Below are positions 27,307 to 35,455 of a stretch of 41,380 bases of DNA, piece after piece. A program made the position numbers and the translations under genes. How positions within the stretch are numbered: the stretch's first letter is position 1; every line of letters begins with the position of its first letter. The notes under the pieces were generated by a model. The model ran no database searches. It saw only the letters and a program-made list of their open reading frames with translations, and was not told where the DNA came from. The stretch comes from Herbaspirillum frisingense (GTDB taxonomy: Bacteria > Pseudomonadota > Gammaproteobacteria > Burkholderiales > Burkholderiaceae_D), in the NCBI GenBank assembly GCA_009914615.1, contig WNDX01000021.1, forward strand, positions 1-41,380. The letters run 5' to 3'.

Positions 27307-28452
27307 CTACGCAGTGGCCGGTTCGCGCTGTTGGACCGTGAACGTGCCGTCTCGGGCACGCTTGACCACGCTCAGCTTCTCCATCATTTCCAGCAGCCTG
27401 GCGGCGCGGTTGTAGCCGATGCGCAGGTGGCGCTGGATCAGCGACACGGATGCGCGCTGATGCGCGCGCACCACCGTCACTGCCTGGTCGTAGAGCGGGT
27501 CCTCAGCGTCCGCCGGCGCCAGGTCCATACGCTCCTGGCCGCTGGTCTCGACGTCGTCGGCGATCACGCCGCCCAGCGCGTCGGTGAGGCCGTTCAACAA
27601 CTTGGCCAGCTCGCCGGTCATCAGCAGGAAGTCGCCGTCGAAGAGCTCGGTGTCGTCCTTGCCGGTGATATCGGTGTTCTCCTTCAGGACGTCCAGCGGC
27701 GCGACGCGCTTGATCGACAGGTTCTCGGTCAGGACGAACGAAACCTTGTCGCACCAGGTAAGCGCCAGGCGAGTGCACTGCTTGCCGGCCTCGACGTGGC
27801 GGCGGACGTCGTCCGCCTCCAGGGTGTGGCGCACGTAGCGCACCGTTGCCTTGCTCTCGGCGGTAGAGCGCAGCTCGGTGTCCTGGTCGACCGTGAAGCC
27901 GGCAGGCGCTTCGTCGCTGACAAGCCAGTCGGTCATGGCGGCGACCGGCGACATGGCCGTGCGCCAGTTCTCCAGCGGGAATTTGGGGATGGCCTTGACG
28001 AGCAGCTTCAGGACTTCTTCGGCCTTGCCCGCGCTGCCCGAATCCACCACCAGCCATCCATTCACCGGATCGATCCAGACGCGCGTGCTGCTGGTGATGC
28101 TGAAGGCGCGCGGCAGCAGTTCGTCGGTGACCTGTTCCTTCAGCTCCTTGGTCTGCTTGCGCCCGGGCGGGAAGCCTTGCTGCTCTTCGAGTTCGGCTGC
28201 GCGCTCCTTCGTCACCTGGTTGATCACGCTCATGGGCAGCAGCTTCTTCTCGGTGGCCAGGCAGAGCAGGAGCTGCTTGTTCACCGCATGGACCAGGCCG
28301 CCGTCAGGGCGGGGAGGGGCCCAGCCTTGGGACTGCTGTTCGAGCGAGCTGCAGGCGCTGAAGGCCTGCGGCTGCAGGAGGTCGGCCAGCGCCGCGGCGG
28401 TCATGCCCCAGTTTTTGGGAAGGCGGTAGGCCTGGATGTTCTTGAACCACAT
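27307..28452 (-). CDS. rdgC: RdgC recombination protein fused to an FtsK gamma domain
   Basis: A 381-residue protein. Residues 1 to about 295 are Rdg[11 protein letters not shown] at the start, [22 protein letters not shown] in the middle, and the [29 protein letters not shown] block. RdgC forms a ring on double-stranded DNA and restrains RecA. After an acidic linker, residues 318-372 ([20 protein letters not shown], then [18 protein letters not shown]) match the FtsK gamma winged helix, which in FtsK reads KOPS sequences and activates XerD at dif. Ordinary RdgC is about 300 residues, so this is a fusion. It may target RdgC to KOPS sites or to Xer recombination. Neighbouring genes are a phage recombination module. 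Confidence 0.9.
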   Translation of the reverse strand: MWFKNIQAYRLPKNWGMTAAALADLLQPQAFSACSSLEQQSQGWAPPRPDGGLVHAVNKQLLLCLATEKKLLPMSVINQVTKERAAELEEQQGFPPGRKQTKELKEQVTDELLPRAFSITSSTRVWIDPVNGWLVVDSGSAGKAEEVLKLLVKAIPKFPLENWRTAMSPVAAMTDWLVSDEAPAGFTVDQDTELRSTAESKATVRYVRHTLEADDVRRHVEAGKQCTRLALTWCDKVSFVLTENLSIKRVAPLDVLKENTDITGKDDTELFDGDFLLMTGELAKLLNGLTDALGGVIADDVETSGQERMDLAPADAEDPLYDQAVTVVRAHQRASVSLIQRHLRIGYNRAARLLEMMEKLSVVKRARDGTFTVQQREPATA

Positions 28453-28483
28453 GGTGGTGCGTCCTTCTTGTGTGGATGGGTGG

Positions 28484-29089
28484 TCAGTAGGCGATGCGGA
28501 TATGGCCCGCCGACAGCAGGCTGAGCAGCAGCGTCTCGGTGTGAAGGCCTGTCGCGGCGAGGAGGTGCTCCAGACGATGCGTCCGGAACTTCTCGCGCGC
28601 GATCCTGGCCAAGATCACCTTGCGACCCTTGCTGTTGTGATACAGCGCGTCCTGCAGCGAGAATTCGCCGGCCGCCTCGACTTCGGTGGTGTAGCCGCTG
28701 TCGCCGGCCAGAAGCCACTGGATCGGCTCGGATGGCGAACGGTCCGTCATATTCGCGATGACGAAGGTCGGCGCCGTCGGCACAATGGATTCTGTGATCT
28801 CGACGGCGTCGACGATCGCCATGCCAACACGGTGGGCCAGGTGCACTTCCAGATGCGCCTCCCCCTCGGCCTGCCACCCCGGGAGTAGCGCCAGGGTGTC
28901 GCAGGTGAGCAGTTCGGTCAGGTTCGTGCGCATGCAGTCGTGCCAGACCTTGGTCGGGTCCGGGTTCAGCTCGGCGGGGTTGACCACGTCGAAGCCCAGG
29001 CGGCGGAGACGGGCGGCCTCCGCGTTGAAGACGGGGCGATTTCGTTCGGGCAGGCCGCTGATGGGGCCGGTGACGTAGATCCGCCGCAT
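28484..29089 (-). CDS. DUF4406 protein with C-terminal extension
   Basis: A 201-residue protein. The first 110 residues are DUF4406, a fold like nucleoside 2-deoxyribosyltransferase: [20 protein letters not shown], then [10 protein letters not shown] and [26 protein letters not shown]. The family is common in phages and may act on nucleotides. The remaining 90 residues ([28 protein letters not shown]...) are an extra domain I do not recognise. It starts three bases before the exonuclease stop. Confidence 0.8.
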   Translation of the reverse strand: MRRIYVTGPISGLPERNRPVFNAEAARLRRLGFDVVNPAELNPDPTKVWHDCMRTNLTELLTCDTLALLPGWQAEGEAHLEVHLAHRVGMAIVDAVEITESIVPTAPTFVIANMTDRSPSEPIQWLLAGDSGYTTEVEAAGEFSLQDALYHNSKGRKVILARIAREKFRTHRLEHLLAATGLHTETLLLSLLSAGHIRIAY

Positions 29090-29092
29090 CGC

Positions 29093-30970
29093 TCAGGCCG
29101 CCTGGTCGACCGGCCCGCGGTACTTCTTGAACGGCAGCTCCTTGATGTGGGTGCCGAAGAAGGTGCCGATCGACTCGGCCGCCAGGAACTGCTCGTGGAG
29201 CTCGGGCTCCACGTTCGGGTAGTGGTAGATCGCCGAGCCGCGGGTGAAGGTGACCGCCAGGGTCTTGGTGTCGGCGTCGTAGCCGATTGCCTGCACCTGG
29301 CCGGAATCGACCTTGGTCAGGGGGATCGGGGCGCAGGGGCCTTCTTCGTAGGATGCGGGAGCGGTCGTGCGTGCCATGGGAGCTGTCTCCTGGTGGGCGG
29401 TGGTAGGGGCGGCGGCGCGGGCGGCGCCACCGTGTGTGGCCTGGGCGGCCTGGATGACCTGGGTCAGCGCCGCGCAGATCGCCGGGAAGTCGTGCTCGTG
29501 GTACATCTTCGCGGACTTGATGATGTCGGCCGGGCGGAAGCCGATCGTCGCCAAGCCGTCGGCGGTGATGCTGATCGGCGTCAGGCGCTCCTGAATCTCG
29601 CCGAGGCGCAGGCTCGGCGGACCGGCCGGCGCGGCAGCGGGTGCCGCTGTCTCGGCCGCTTTCGCCTCGTCCAGACGCTTCTGGGCAGCGGCCTTGCTGC
29701 GTTCGATGCGTGTCGTGATCGTCAGGGTGAAGTCTTCCAGCGGCTTGGCGGCCAGGATCGGCAGGTCGGCCAGCAGATCCCGATGGTCGGCGGCATTTTC
29801 TTCAATCCAGGCGAGCTTCGCTCGGATGTCCTTCGCGTGGGCGTCCGCGGCGATCTTGGCATTGGCCAGGGTGGTGTCGACGGCGTTCTGGACGCTGGCG
29901 ACCGTGCGTAGGCCTTTGATTGCTGCATAGAAATCCGCCGGCGGCTGGCGCAGCGTGATGCCCTTCACCTCTGCCTGCAGGGCGGCCAGGTGCTCGTCGA
30001 GCGCCTTCTGCGCAGCGGTAACGCGCTCACCGCGGATCGCCTGTTTGCGGTTCGTGACCAGTTTCTCGAGGGTCAGGCGCTTCTGCCGCGCCATTTCCTT
30101 CAGATCATCCATCGTCCGGAACAACTCTTCGATCGACGTGGTCTGCGCGAGCGCACCTTCTTTGGCGCGCTCGAGGCGGTCCTCGACCTCCTGGCACCAT
30201 TTGGTGGTGCGATCGGCATCGGCGAAGTCCTGGTCGGTCTGCAGGTCCGTCTTGATGTTCTCGAAGTAGGCCACCGCATGCGCGCGGAACTCGGTGAGGT
30301 TCGAGGCGGTGACCTGGCCTTGCACTTCCAGGCGCAGCGCGGGGAGGGCGTTGGGTGCGCGGCCGACAACCTCCGGCGCCTCGACCGGGGGCGTGTATTC
30401 CGCCAGATCGCGCTCGAATTGATCCCAGCCGGCGAGGATGCGCTCGAACCAGGCCGCGTCAGGCAGCACTTCCATGTAGACGAGGTTGTCCGGGGTGCCG
30501 TCGGAAACGGCGAAGATCCACTTTTCGGCGCCGGTGATCATCAGGTTCTGCTGCACCTGCGGCTGGTGCTCGTCGGGCAGGATCTTGGCACGTACGGACG
30601 CGGCCAGCTCGGCATTCCACTGCTTATGCTCGAAACCGATGTCGTAGTTCAGCGTCAGGCCGTCGCAGGAAGCGGATTCCTTGCGTCCTTCGTCCTCGTT
30701 CGAGCAGGTCACGGCGTAGAGATCTTCGCCGATGATCTCTTCGATCAGCGGCCTGGCCTTGGCCTCGACGGCGTGCCCGTGGTCCAGGATGTGCGTGCGC
30801 ACCCAGTCGCTGAACTGCTTTCCTTCCTTGGTGTGCTTCGCCTGCAGCAGCTCGTTGCGGGTCACGTTCTTGGACAGGCCCAGCATGGCAGCCGCTTCGC
30901 TGGCGCCGTTGTGGTTCAGGCGGAAGGCATCCCATTCGGGCGTGCCCTGGATCAGTTCATGCAGCTTCAT
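29093..30970 (-). CDS. YqaJ-type phage exonuclease with C-terminal KTSC domain
   Basis: A 625-residue protein in three parts. The first 200 residues are a lambda-exonuclease-like YqaJ nuclease: QGTPEWDAFRLNHNGASEAAAMLGLS, HGHAVEAKARP, catalytic D and ExK in SCDGL...GFEHKQW, and PQVQQNLMI. The middle (about 240-480) is long helices and coiled coil of the DUF1351 type. The last 70 residues (VQAIGYDADTKTLAVTFTRG...YHYPNV) look like a KTSC domain, whose role is unknown. It should resect double-stranded ends for annealing by the protein of the overlapping upstream gene. The chosen ATG overlaps that gene by 14 bases. Confidence 0.85.
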   Translation of the reverse strand: MKLHELIQGTPEWDAFRLNHNGASEAAAMLGLSKNVTRNELLQAKHTKEGKQFSDWVRTHILDHGHAVEAKARPLIEEIIGEDLYAVTCSNEDEGRKESASCDGLTLNYDIGFEHKQWNAELAASVRAKILPDEHQPQVQQNLMITGAEKWIFAVSDGTPDNLVYMEVLPDAAWFERILAGWDQFERDLAEYTPPVEAPEVVGRAPNALPALRLEVQGQVTASNLTEFRAHAVAYFENIKTDLQTDQDFADADRTTKWCQEVEDRLERAKEGALAQTTSIEELFRTMDDLKEMARQKRLTLEKLVTNRKQAIRGERVTAAQKALDEHLAALQAEVKGITLRQPPADFYAAIKGLRTVASVQNAVDTTLANAKIAADAHAKDIRAKLAWIEENAADHRDLLADLPILAAKPLEDFTLTITTRIERSKAAAQKRLDEAKAAETAAPAAAPAGPPSLRLGEIQERLTPISITADGLATIGFRPADIIKSAKMYHEHDFPAICAALTQVIQAAQATHGGAARAAAPTTAHQETAPMARTTAPASYEEGPCAPIPLTKVDSGQVQAIGYDADTKTLAVTFTRGSAIYHYPNVEPELHEQFLAAESIGTFFGTHIKELPFKKYRGPVDQAA

Positions 30971-31817
30971 TGGTCGTTGCTCCGGTTGGGGCCCAGGCCT
31001 GGATTTCGCGCTTCTGCTCATCCGAGAGCTGTTCCTTGGTTTGGATCATGGTGATGAGGTCCTGGGGCGGCTTGCCGCTCTCGACGGCCTTGCGCCAGCC
31101 GGCCTTCTTGCGGTCGAACGTCGCCTGATCGCAGAAGCCCGGTTGCGTGCGGCCGGCACTGGCTGCCGGCTTCTGGGGCGCCTTGTCCTCGGGGGCGTCC
31201 CGGCGCTGTCCTGAGCGGCGCGCCAGCGGCATGTCCTCCAGGTCCTGGGTGAAGCAGTCGCTCGACGCCGTGACGTTGAGAACCATGGCGGTCTTGGCGC
31301 GCTTGCTCGCCACTTTGAGGATGGAGTTGGCCACGTCGGCGGGGTTGGTGCGAACCTGCAGCACGAACACGTCCGCGCCACCGTCTCCCCAGGCCTGACG
31401 CTCGCGGCGGTCTTCCTCCGGCGCCGCGTCGAATTCGCGCGCGCTGGCGTCGCGCCAGGCGAAGAACTCCTCCTCGCTGGACGCTTCGCCCATGCCCACC
31501 CCCAGTACTTCGTGGGTCGCCAGGTGCGTGCCGGTGCAGATCACGCGGTAGCGCACATGGCCGTGGCTGGACAGATCTTCGATGTCGTAGCCGTCAGCAA
31601 TGCGGAAGGCCAGGGCGAGCATTTCGGCGCCGGGCTTGAACAGAGTGGGCTTCTGCGAGCCCGCAATGTGGCCGTAGTGCACGTCCTGCTTCATCAGCTG
31701 GTCTTTGATGTTCTGGACCAAGTTGAGGTGCTGCTGCAGCTCGGCCAGCGACATCCGGTTGGCGTTGGGCGGCTCCGCGAGTGCCGCGGCGCCGCCGTGT
31801 TCAGTGAGGGCAGTCAT
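30957..31817 (-). CDS. Probable phage single-strand annealing/recombination protein
   Basis: A 286-residue protein of a phage family with the conserved core LMKQDVHYGHIAGSQKPTLF-KPGAEMLALAFRIADGY, then RVICTGTHLATHEVLGVGMG and a C-terminal NPADVANSILKVASKRAK...FTQDLED. Members sit next to YqaJ exonucleases, as here with a 14-base overlap, so a RecT/Erf-like annealing role is inferred from partnership. The tail (residues 205-286) is charged and helical. I have no structural proof of the annealing function. Confidence 0.65.
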   Translation of the reverse strand: MTALTEHGGAAALAEPPNANRMSLAELQQHLNLVQNIKDQLMKQDVHYGHIAGSQKPTLFKPGAEMLALAFRIADGYDIEDLSSHGHVRYRVICTGTHLATHEVLGVGMGEASSEEEFFAWRDASAREFDAAPEEDRRERQAWGDGGADVFVLQVRTNPADVANSILKVASKRAKTAMVLNVTASSDCFTQDLEDMPLARRSGQRRDAPEDKAPQKPAASAGRTQPGFCDQATFDRKKAGWRKAVESGKPPQDLITMIQTKEQLSDEQKREIQAWAPTGATTNEAA

Positions 31818-31881
31818 GGGTGAAACTCCTGTGGTGGTCCCAGCCGCGCGGGCGGCGTGGTCAGGTGATGGAAAAGGGCGG

Positions 31882-31971
31882 TTACAGCGTGACGCCGGCC
31901 AGGCGCCATGCTTCGCGAAGGCTGTAGCCGTGACGGCGCCAGTAGATAAAGTCGAACAGGCGTTTCTTCAC
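31882..31971 (-). CDS. 29-residue phage microprotein
   Basis: A GTG start overlaps the stop of the preceding gene (GTGA) and gives a 29-residue product starting VKKRLFDFIYWRRHGYSLRE (first residue translated as Met) and ending WRLAGVTL. The composition (RLFDFIYWRRHGYSLREAW) is strongly protein-like, and the coupling and position in the operon support it. Function unknown. Confidence 0.6.
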   Translation of the reverse strand: MKKRLFDFIYWRRHGYSLREAWRLAGVTL

Positions 31972-32171
31972 GGCCGCACCATGGCGATAGCCATCAAGAC
32001 GCTCGTCCCGTGGCGGTCGTAGGCGTCAGCAACGGCGTCGGCCGTGGCCGGGAAGATGCCCGAGTACTTGTGGCGCACGCCGCCTTCCAAGATCACGGTC
32101 ACAGCGCACTTCAGCATTACGCAGGCGCGGGTGTCGTTGGCGGCATCAAGCTGTGCGAGGCATGCACTCAT
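31968..32171 (-). CDS. Small hypothetical phage protein, 67 residues
   Basis: A short protein (ACLAQLDAANDTRACVMLKCAVTVIL...) with three cysteines and no recognised family. Its stop overlaps the start of the 29-residue gene. Confidence 0.6.
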   Translation of the reverse strand: MSACLAQLDAANDTRACVMLKCAVTVILEGGVRHKYSGIFPATADAVADAYDRHGTSVLMAIAMVRP

Positions 32172-32253
32172 CTGCAGTCCTTTCGAAGGTGGGCGGGTGG
32201 TGGCGCCGGCCGGCGGCCAAGGCGTCGGGTAGAACTGGGAGGGGAAGGGGGAA

Positions 32254-32493
32254 CTATGCGCTTTTCCAGGCGGAAGGCGACTTGGGAGGCGATGCTGTCG
32301 GCGCGACGGCCCCCACGGCCGTCTCGATCAGCATGTACATGGCGAATCCCCCGGCGCAGATCATCGCGCCGATGTACATCCACTTCAGGGAGTGGACGAT
32401 GGCTGCCCCCGCCGACCGCAGTGCGCGGCCGAGCAGCCAGATGCCGGCGCGCCAGAGGGAGCGCGCCGCGGTAAAGAAGAAGCGTGCCCTCAT
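32254..32493 (-). CDS. Small membrane protein, 79 residues
   Basis: A basic N-terminus (RARFFFTAARSLWRAG), then a hydrophobic helix (MYIGAMICAGGFAMYMLIETAVG) and a short soluble tail. Its start overlaps the preceding stop by ATGA. No family recognised. Confidence 0.6.
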   Translation of the reverse strand: MRARFFFTAARSLWRAGIWLLGRALRSAGAAIVHSLKWMYIGAMICAGGFAMYMLIETAVGAVAPTASPPKSPSAWKSA

Positions 32494-32879
32494 GCTGAGG
32501 CCTCGGCGCGGCCGATGACGGCAAGGGTGCGTTCGTAGTCCACGATGATGGCGCGGAGCGTTGCATCGCCGTCGAAGGCGGGGCGCTCGGCAATGTCGCG
32601 GAGGAAGCGCAGCTTGCGGGGCAGTGCGACGATGTCGCTCTGCAGCACGTATTGGTTCTTCACCACCTTCTTGTAGAAGGCGTCCTCCTGGTCGGGCGTG
32701 AGGAAGTACTCGGTGAACTTGCCTGGTACTTTGTGGCGGGTGGCTCGATTCAACTTGACTAGGCGGCTGCAGAGTGCGGCCGCGTCGTGGTTGTCGATGC
32801 CGGTGACCTGCGCCACCCGGCCGCTGGTCAGCCGGCCGTGCCTGCTGAGCGTGTGCAGGACCTGCGTCATCTTCTTCAT
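32490..32879 (-). CDS. Hypothetical phage protein, probable winged helix
   Basis: A 129-residue protein whose first half (VLHTLSRHGRLTSGRVAQVTGIDNHDAAALCSRLV) reads as a winged-helix DNA-binding domain, followed by helices. Coupled by ATGA to the small membrane protein. It is the first protein gene downstream of the long non-coding tRNA region. Confidence 0.6.
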   Translation of the reverse strand: MKKMTQVLHTLSRHGRLTSGRVAQVTGIDNHDAAALCSRLVKLNRATRHKVPGKFTEYFLTPDQEDAFYKKVVKNQYVLQSDIVALPRKLRFLRDIAERPAFDGDATLRAIIVDYERTLAVIGRAEASA

Positions 32880-33476
32880 GTGGGATACCTCGGAGGGGCG
32901 GCGCTGCGGCCGGCGAAAAGGTGCCGGGTACGCTGTCCGGCGCCGGCGCTGGCCTCATCCAGGATGAGCTCACCAACCGGCCGAGCCAGTACTCTCCTGG
33001 CCGTCGCGCCCTTCGATGCCCCAGGCCGGCGTAGCCACCGGTCCGAGAACATCGTTTCTGCCATCAGTCTCGCGCAGAGCGTTTGCGCCTCATTACAGGG
33101 ATGGCTCCCGCCAGCGTGTACCGGATCGTTTCGCTGGAATGCCCGAGCATCTACCTCCGGGGCAAAATCTTGGGCGGATGACGCGCCGCCCCGCGGGACT
33201 TGTGGCTATCCAATCGCCCTCTCCGTGTGGCTCAGATTCGCATGCGCCCCCTGCAAGCACGGCTCGTCGGGATCACCGAGCGGGTTCTAATCTCCCGCCT
33301 AGATACCCGCATCACTCGGGCGTGTCCGCCACCACTGTTCCGGCGACTTCGATGTCGGCACTGCGGCAATTCATGGGCGGATGCTCGCCGCCCCGAGGCA
33401 TGTTGGTGGCCCAGACTGCTCCGGGACCGTTCGTGGACATTTACTGGGTCCGTCTTGAACGATGAAGTCATCCAGA

Positions 33477-33530
33477 CCCCGAAAGGACACTCGGCGAATG
33501 TGCTTTCGGGGTGGCCGCTTACGGCGGCCA
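33477..33530. repeat. Tandem hairpins
   Basis: CCCCGAAAG (33477-33485) pairs perfectly with CTTTCGGGG (33503-33511). Immediately after it TGGCCGC (33512-33518) pairs with GCGGCCA (33524-33530) around TTACG. There is no T-run, so they are structural elements rather than clear terminators. Confidence 0.6.
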
Positions 33531-33901
33531 GTCGGGCGATTTCAAGGCGGCTGCTCATGGCTTACCACAGCCATTTCGATTCCCGTGCCGCATTAGGGTT
33601 GGCACCCAGCGGGGGCGCTTCACATCTCCCGGCGATCCTGCTGCCGTCCGCTTCGACAATTCAATTCGGGGCCGGCCTTCCACCGACATGGCTTTTGGCT
33701 CGCAGAGGCCTGGTTGTTCCCGTCGATGCGGCGGGGGCTGGGCTTGCATCAGGAATTCTCATCCCTCTGTCCGGTGCTGCTGGTACCGCTGACGTCGTTT
33801 CCGGATCACGGGCCGACGCGGCCAAGGCAGTTCATGGATATTCCGCCCTACATCACGCAGCGAATCGGGCAACTCCATGAACCACACTGCGTACTTCAAA
33901 C

Positions 33902-33976
33902 TGGAGCGGGATGCCGGGATTGAACCGGCGACGCGAAGCTTGGAAGGCTTCCGCTCTACCACTGAGCTAATCCCGC
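33902..33976 (-). tRNA. tRNA-Gly (anticodon TCC)
   Basis: A complete cloverleaf on the minus strand. The acceptor GCGGGAT pairs perfectly with ATCCCGC. The D arm is GCTC-AGTGGTA-GAGC. The anticodon arm is GAAGC-CTTCCAA-GCTTC, giving anticodon TCC for GGA codons. The T arm is GCCGG-TTCAATC-CCGGC. Discriminator T and CCA are encoded (33902-33905). It lies one base from the next tRNA, in the leftward phage operon. Confidence 0.93.
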
Positions 33977-33977
33977 A

Positions 33978-34053
33978 TGGTTGCAGCGACAGGACTCGAA
34001 CCTGCGACCTCCAGGTTATGAGCCTGGCGAGCTTCCAACTGCTCTACGCTGCT
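33978..34053 (-). tRNA. Initiator-type tRNA-Met (anticodon CAT)
   Basis: A complete cloverleaf with encoded CCA. The acceptor AGCAGCG faces CGCTGCA, so pairs 2-7 form and position 1-72 is an A-A mismatch. The D arm is GAGC-AGTTGGAA-GCTC, the anticodon arm is CCAGG-CTCATAA-CCTGG and the T arm is GCAGG-TTCGAGT-CCTGT. The 1-72 mismatch, the CTCATAA loop and the GAGC...GCTCG D region are initiator features. One of the three G-C pairs usual at the base of the initiator anticodon stem is an A-T here. A degenerate elongator is less likely. Confidence 0.85.
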
Positions 34054-34243
34054 TCAATCTTGTTGGTGGCCGGTGCTGTGCTGCTTCCGGCATGGGGCGT
34101 GGCACTGATTCCCCGCTTGTACAGGTTCCCTTGTCGTCCGCGCGCTTGTTCTGCGGCTGCTGCTCATACCACCTATGACGTGCTCTTGGGCCGGATCCCG
34201 ATCCCTCACACGATCCATCTTGCTACGCATCAGCCTGCGCATT

Positions 34244-34324
34244 CACCAACACATGGCAGCTCTACCACCGGGGAGAGTTCAGATCCGTCGATTAATCAAA
34301 CGGCAGAGCGGCCATGTGTTGGTG
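34244..34324. repeat. Long hairpin with 14-bp perfect stem (element A)
   Basis: CACCAACACATGGC (34244-34257) pairs perfectly with GCCATGTGTTGGTG (34311-34324). One mismatch inward, GCTCT pairs with AGAGC. The loop contains a CCGT/ACGG mini-hairpin around GATTAATC. It resembles a tRNA acceptor without a T arm, but I do not call it a tRNA. Confidence 0.6.
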
Positions 34325-34332
34325 CCGGTTAC
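34317..34332. repeat. 16-nt direct repeat, copy 1
   Basis: TGTTGGTGCCGGTTAC, identical to 35440-35455. In both places it forms the right edge of a long hairpin and begins a GCCGG/CCGGC mini-hairpin. Confidence 0.6.
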
Positions 34333-34417
34333 GTCTCCGGCGCGGGGCTTTCACCGCTCGTACAGCCGCTGCAGCGGCGCCCAGTCCTATCTGGAAAGTG
34401 GCGCCTTGAAATCGAGG

Positions 34418-34517
34418 CGAGCCGGCAGGATTCGAACCTGCGCTGCCGGCCGTCCACCAGGGGGAGGGGGGAACCTGGTTTCCGGCTGGCCGTCCTAGAC
34501 CGCTAGACGACAGCTCT
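34418..34517 (-). tRNA. Oversized tRNA-like gene (about 100 nt, abnormal anticodon domain)
   Basis: Acceptor, D and T arms are clear: AGAGCTG faces CGGCTCG (six of seven pairs, one G-T), the D arm is GTC-TAGCGGTCTAG-GAC and the T arm is GCAGG-TTCGAAT-CCTGC. Between D and T arms there are about 49 nt instead of the usual 22-24, containing the perfect hairpin ACCAGG/CCTGGT with a C-rich 12-nt loop and a GCCGG/CCGGC outer stem. No normal 7-nt anticodon loop can be read, so no amino acid is assigned. CCA is not encoded. It may be a pseudo-tRNA, an interrupted tRNA or a tRNA mimic. Confidence 0.55.
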
Positions 34518-34675
34518 GCTGGTGCACGCGCTTGCGCGCGGCCGGCCCAGCATGGCCCGGTTGCTTCGGCAACCACTCGGCCGGTGACGCTGGGGGAGCA
34601 GCGAGTCGGCGGGTTCCGTTTTTCCCACGGTTTCCTTGGGATACTGCTGGTCCGGGGGGAGACCAACACCAGAAC

Positions 34676-34695
34676 AGGCCGGGCGCTACGCCGGC
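34676..34695. repeat. 20-nt direct repeat, copy 1
   Basis: AGGCCGGGCGCTACGCCGGC, identical to 35036-35055 exactly 360 nt further on. Both copies are preceded by ACCAACAC and contain a GCCGG/CCGGC hairpin. Confidence 0.65.
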
Positions 34696-34738
34696 GTCAG
34701 CGGCTGGCCATGCAATGGGCCAGTTCGTCCTTGGCTGG

Positions 34739-34755
34739 CCTGATTACAAGTCAGG
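34739..34755 (-). ncRNA. Isolated anticodon-arm-like hairpin (TGT)
   Basis: On the minus strand CCTGA-CTTGTAA-TCAGG is a textbook anticodon arm (C32, T33, A37, A38) with anticodon TGT for threonine. I could not place acceptor or T arms around it, so this may be a tRNA remnant or a mimic. Confidence 0.35.
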
Positions 34756-35035
34756 TGCCTGCTGCCTGCATCGTCATGCCGCGTGTCTGCTTTCCACGCC
34801 TCTGCTCGGGTGTTGGGGCTCGTATCGTGAGCCAGCCGGGCGTTTGCAGATTGAGCGAACCGTGCCAGGGGTCCCAGTCTCAAGCGCCGTACTGCTAAAA
34901 GGTGTGATCGGCGCACGCCAGTCGCACATTAATCTGCATGGTGCGGTGGTCGCGGTTGTCGCACACCAGTGGTACAAGCTGGCCTTTTGCGTCGCCAGCG
35001 CGGACGTGTTGACGTACTGCCACCAACACAAGACG

Positions 35036-35055
35036 AGGCCGGGCGCTACGCCGGC
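35036..35055. repeat. 20-nt direct repeat, copy 2
   Basis: Second copy of the 20-mer at 34676-34695. Just before it, GTGTTG and CAACAC form a small hairpin (35006-35029 region). Confidence 0.65.
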
Positions 35056-35379
35056 TATCCTCATAAGGCGGACAAAGCCTTTCTCTCTGCGGGCAGTCGT
35101 GGCGCTGCTGAATCCGCCGACCTCCTTTACGCTGCCCAACCTAGCCAGCAACCACGCCTCCGGTTTTTCAGGTGCTCTCGGAGCCTCCGGTGAGCTGCGT
35201 TCCTGCTTTCAACGCCGCTCGTCTTGTCTTGGCCCTGGCTCTTCCCCAGGTCGACGGCGTCAGCCGCGTGGTGCCGATCGCCCGGCTACCTTCCTCATTT
35301 TTTCGCGCAAGCTCCTGCGGTTAGGATCACTCGACGCCACCGTGGCACGCGGCCCGACGGGATTTCAGTCATGGGGCAA

Positions 35380-35445
35380 CCAACATCAGAGCGGCCCGCG
35401 CTCGGCAGCGCGGCAAGGGCCGTTGCTCCGCCGCTCTGATGTTGG
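35380..35445. ncRNA. 66-nt hairpin with 16-bp perfect stem (element D)
   Basis: Positions 35380-35395 (CCAACATCAGAGCGGC) pair perfectly with 35430-35445. Inside, CCGCGCT-CGGC-AGCGCGG forms a 7-bp hairpin (35396-35413), and CGGC-AAGG-GCCG is an alternative. The result is a branched RNA on either strand. No known RNA family is recognised. Confidence 0.6.
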
Positions 35446-35455
35446 TGCCGGTTAC
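35440..35455. repeat. 16-nt direct repeat, copy 2
   Basis: Second copy of TGTTGGTGCCGGTTAC from 34317-34332, at the edge of element D. Confidence 0.6.

Noticed and set aside
32876..33064. 62-codon leftward frame before the winged-helix gene
   Set aside because: It ends in an ATGA overlap, which is suggestive, but the sequence has no protein-like pattern and could be chance in the non-coding tract.
33278..33300. T-arm-like GCGGG...CCCGC hairpin on the plus strand
   Set aside because: The loop is nine bases and no acceptor, D or anticodon arm could be placed around it.
33016..33880. Overlapping rightward frames (33016-33465 and 33200-33880)
   Set aside because: Compositionally mixed, no ribosome sites, and they run over hairpins. 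Treated as non-coding.
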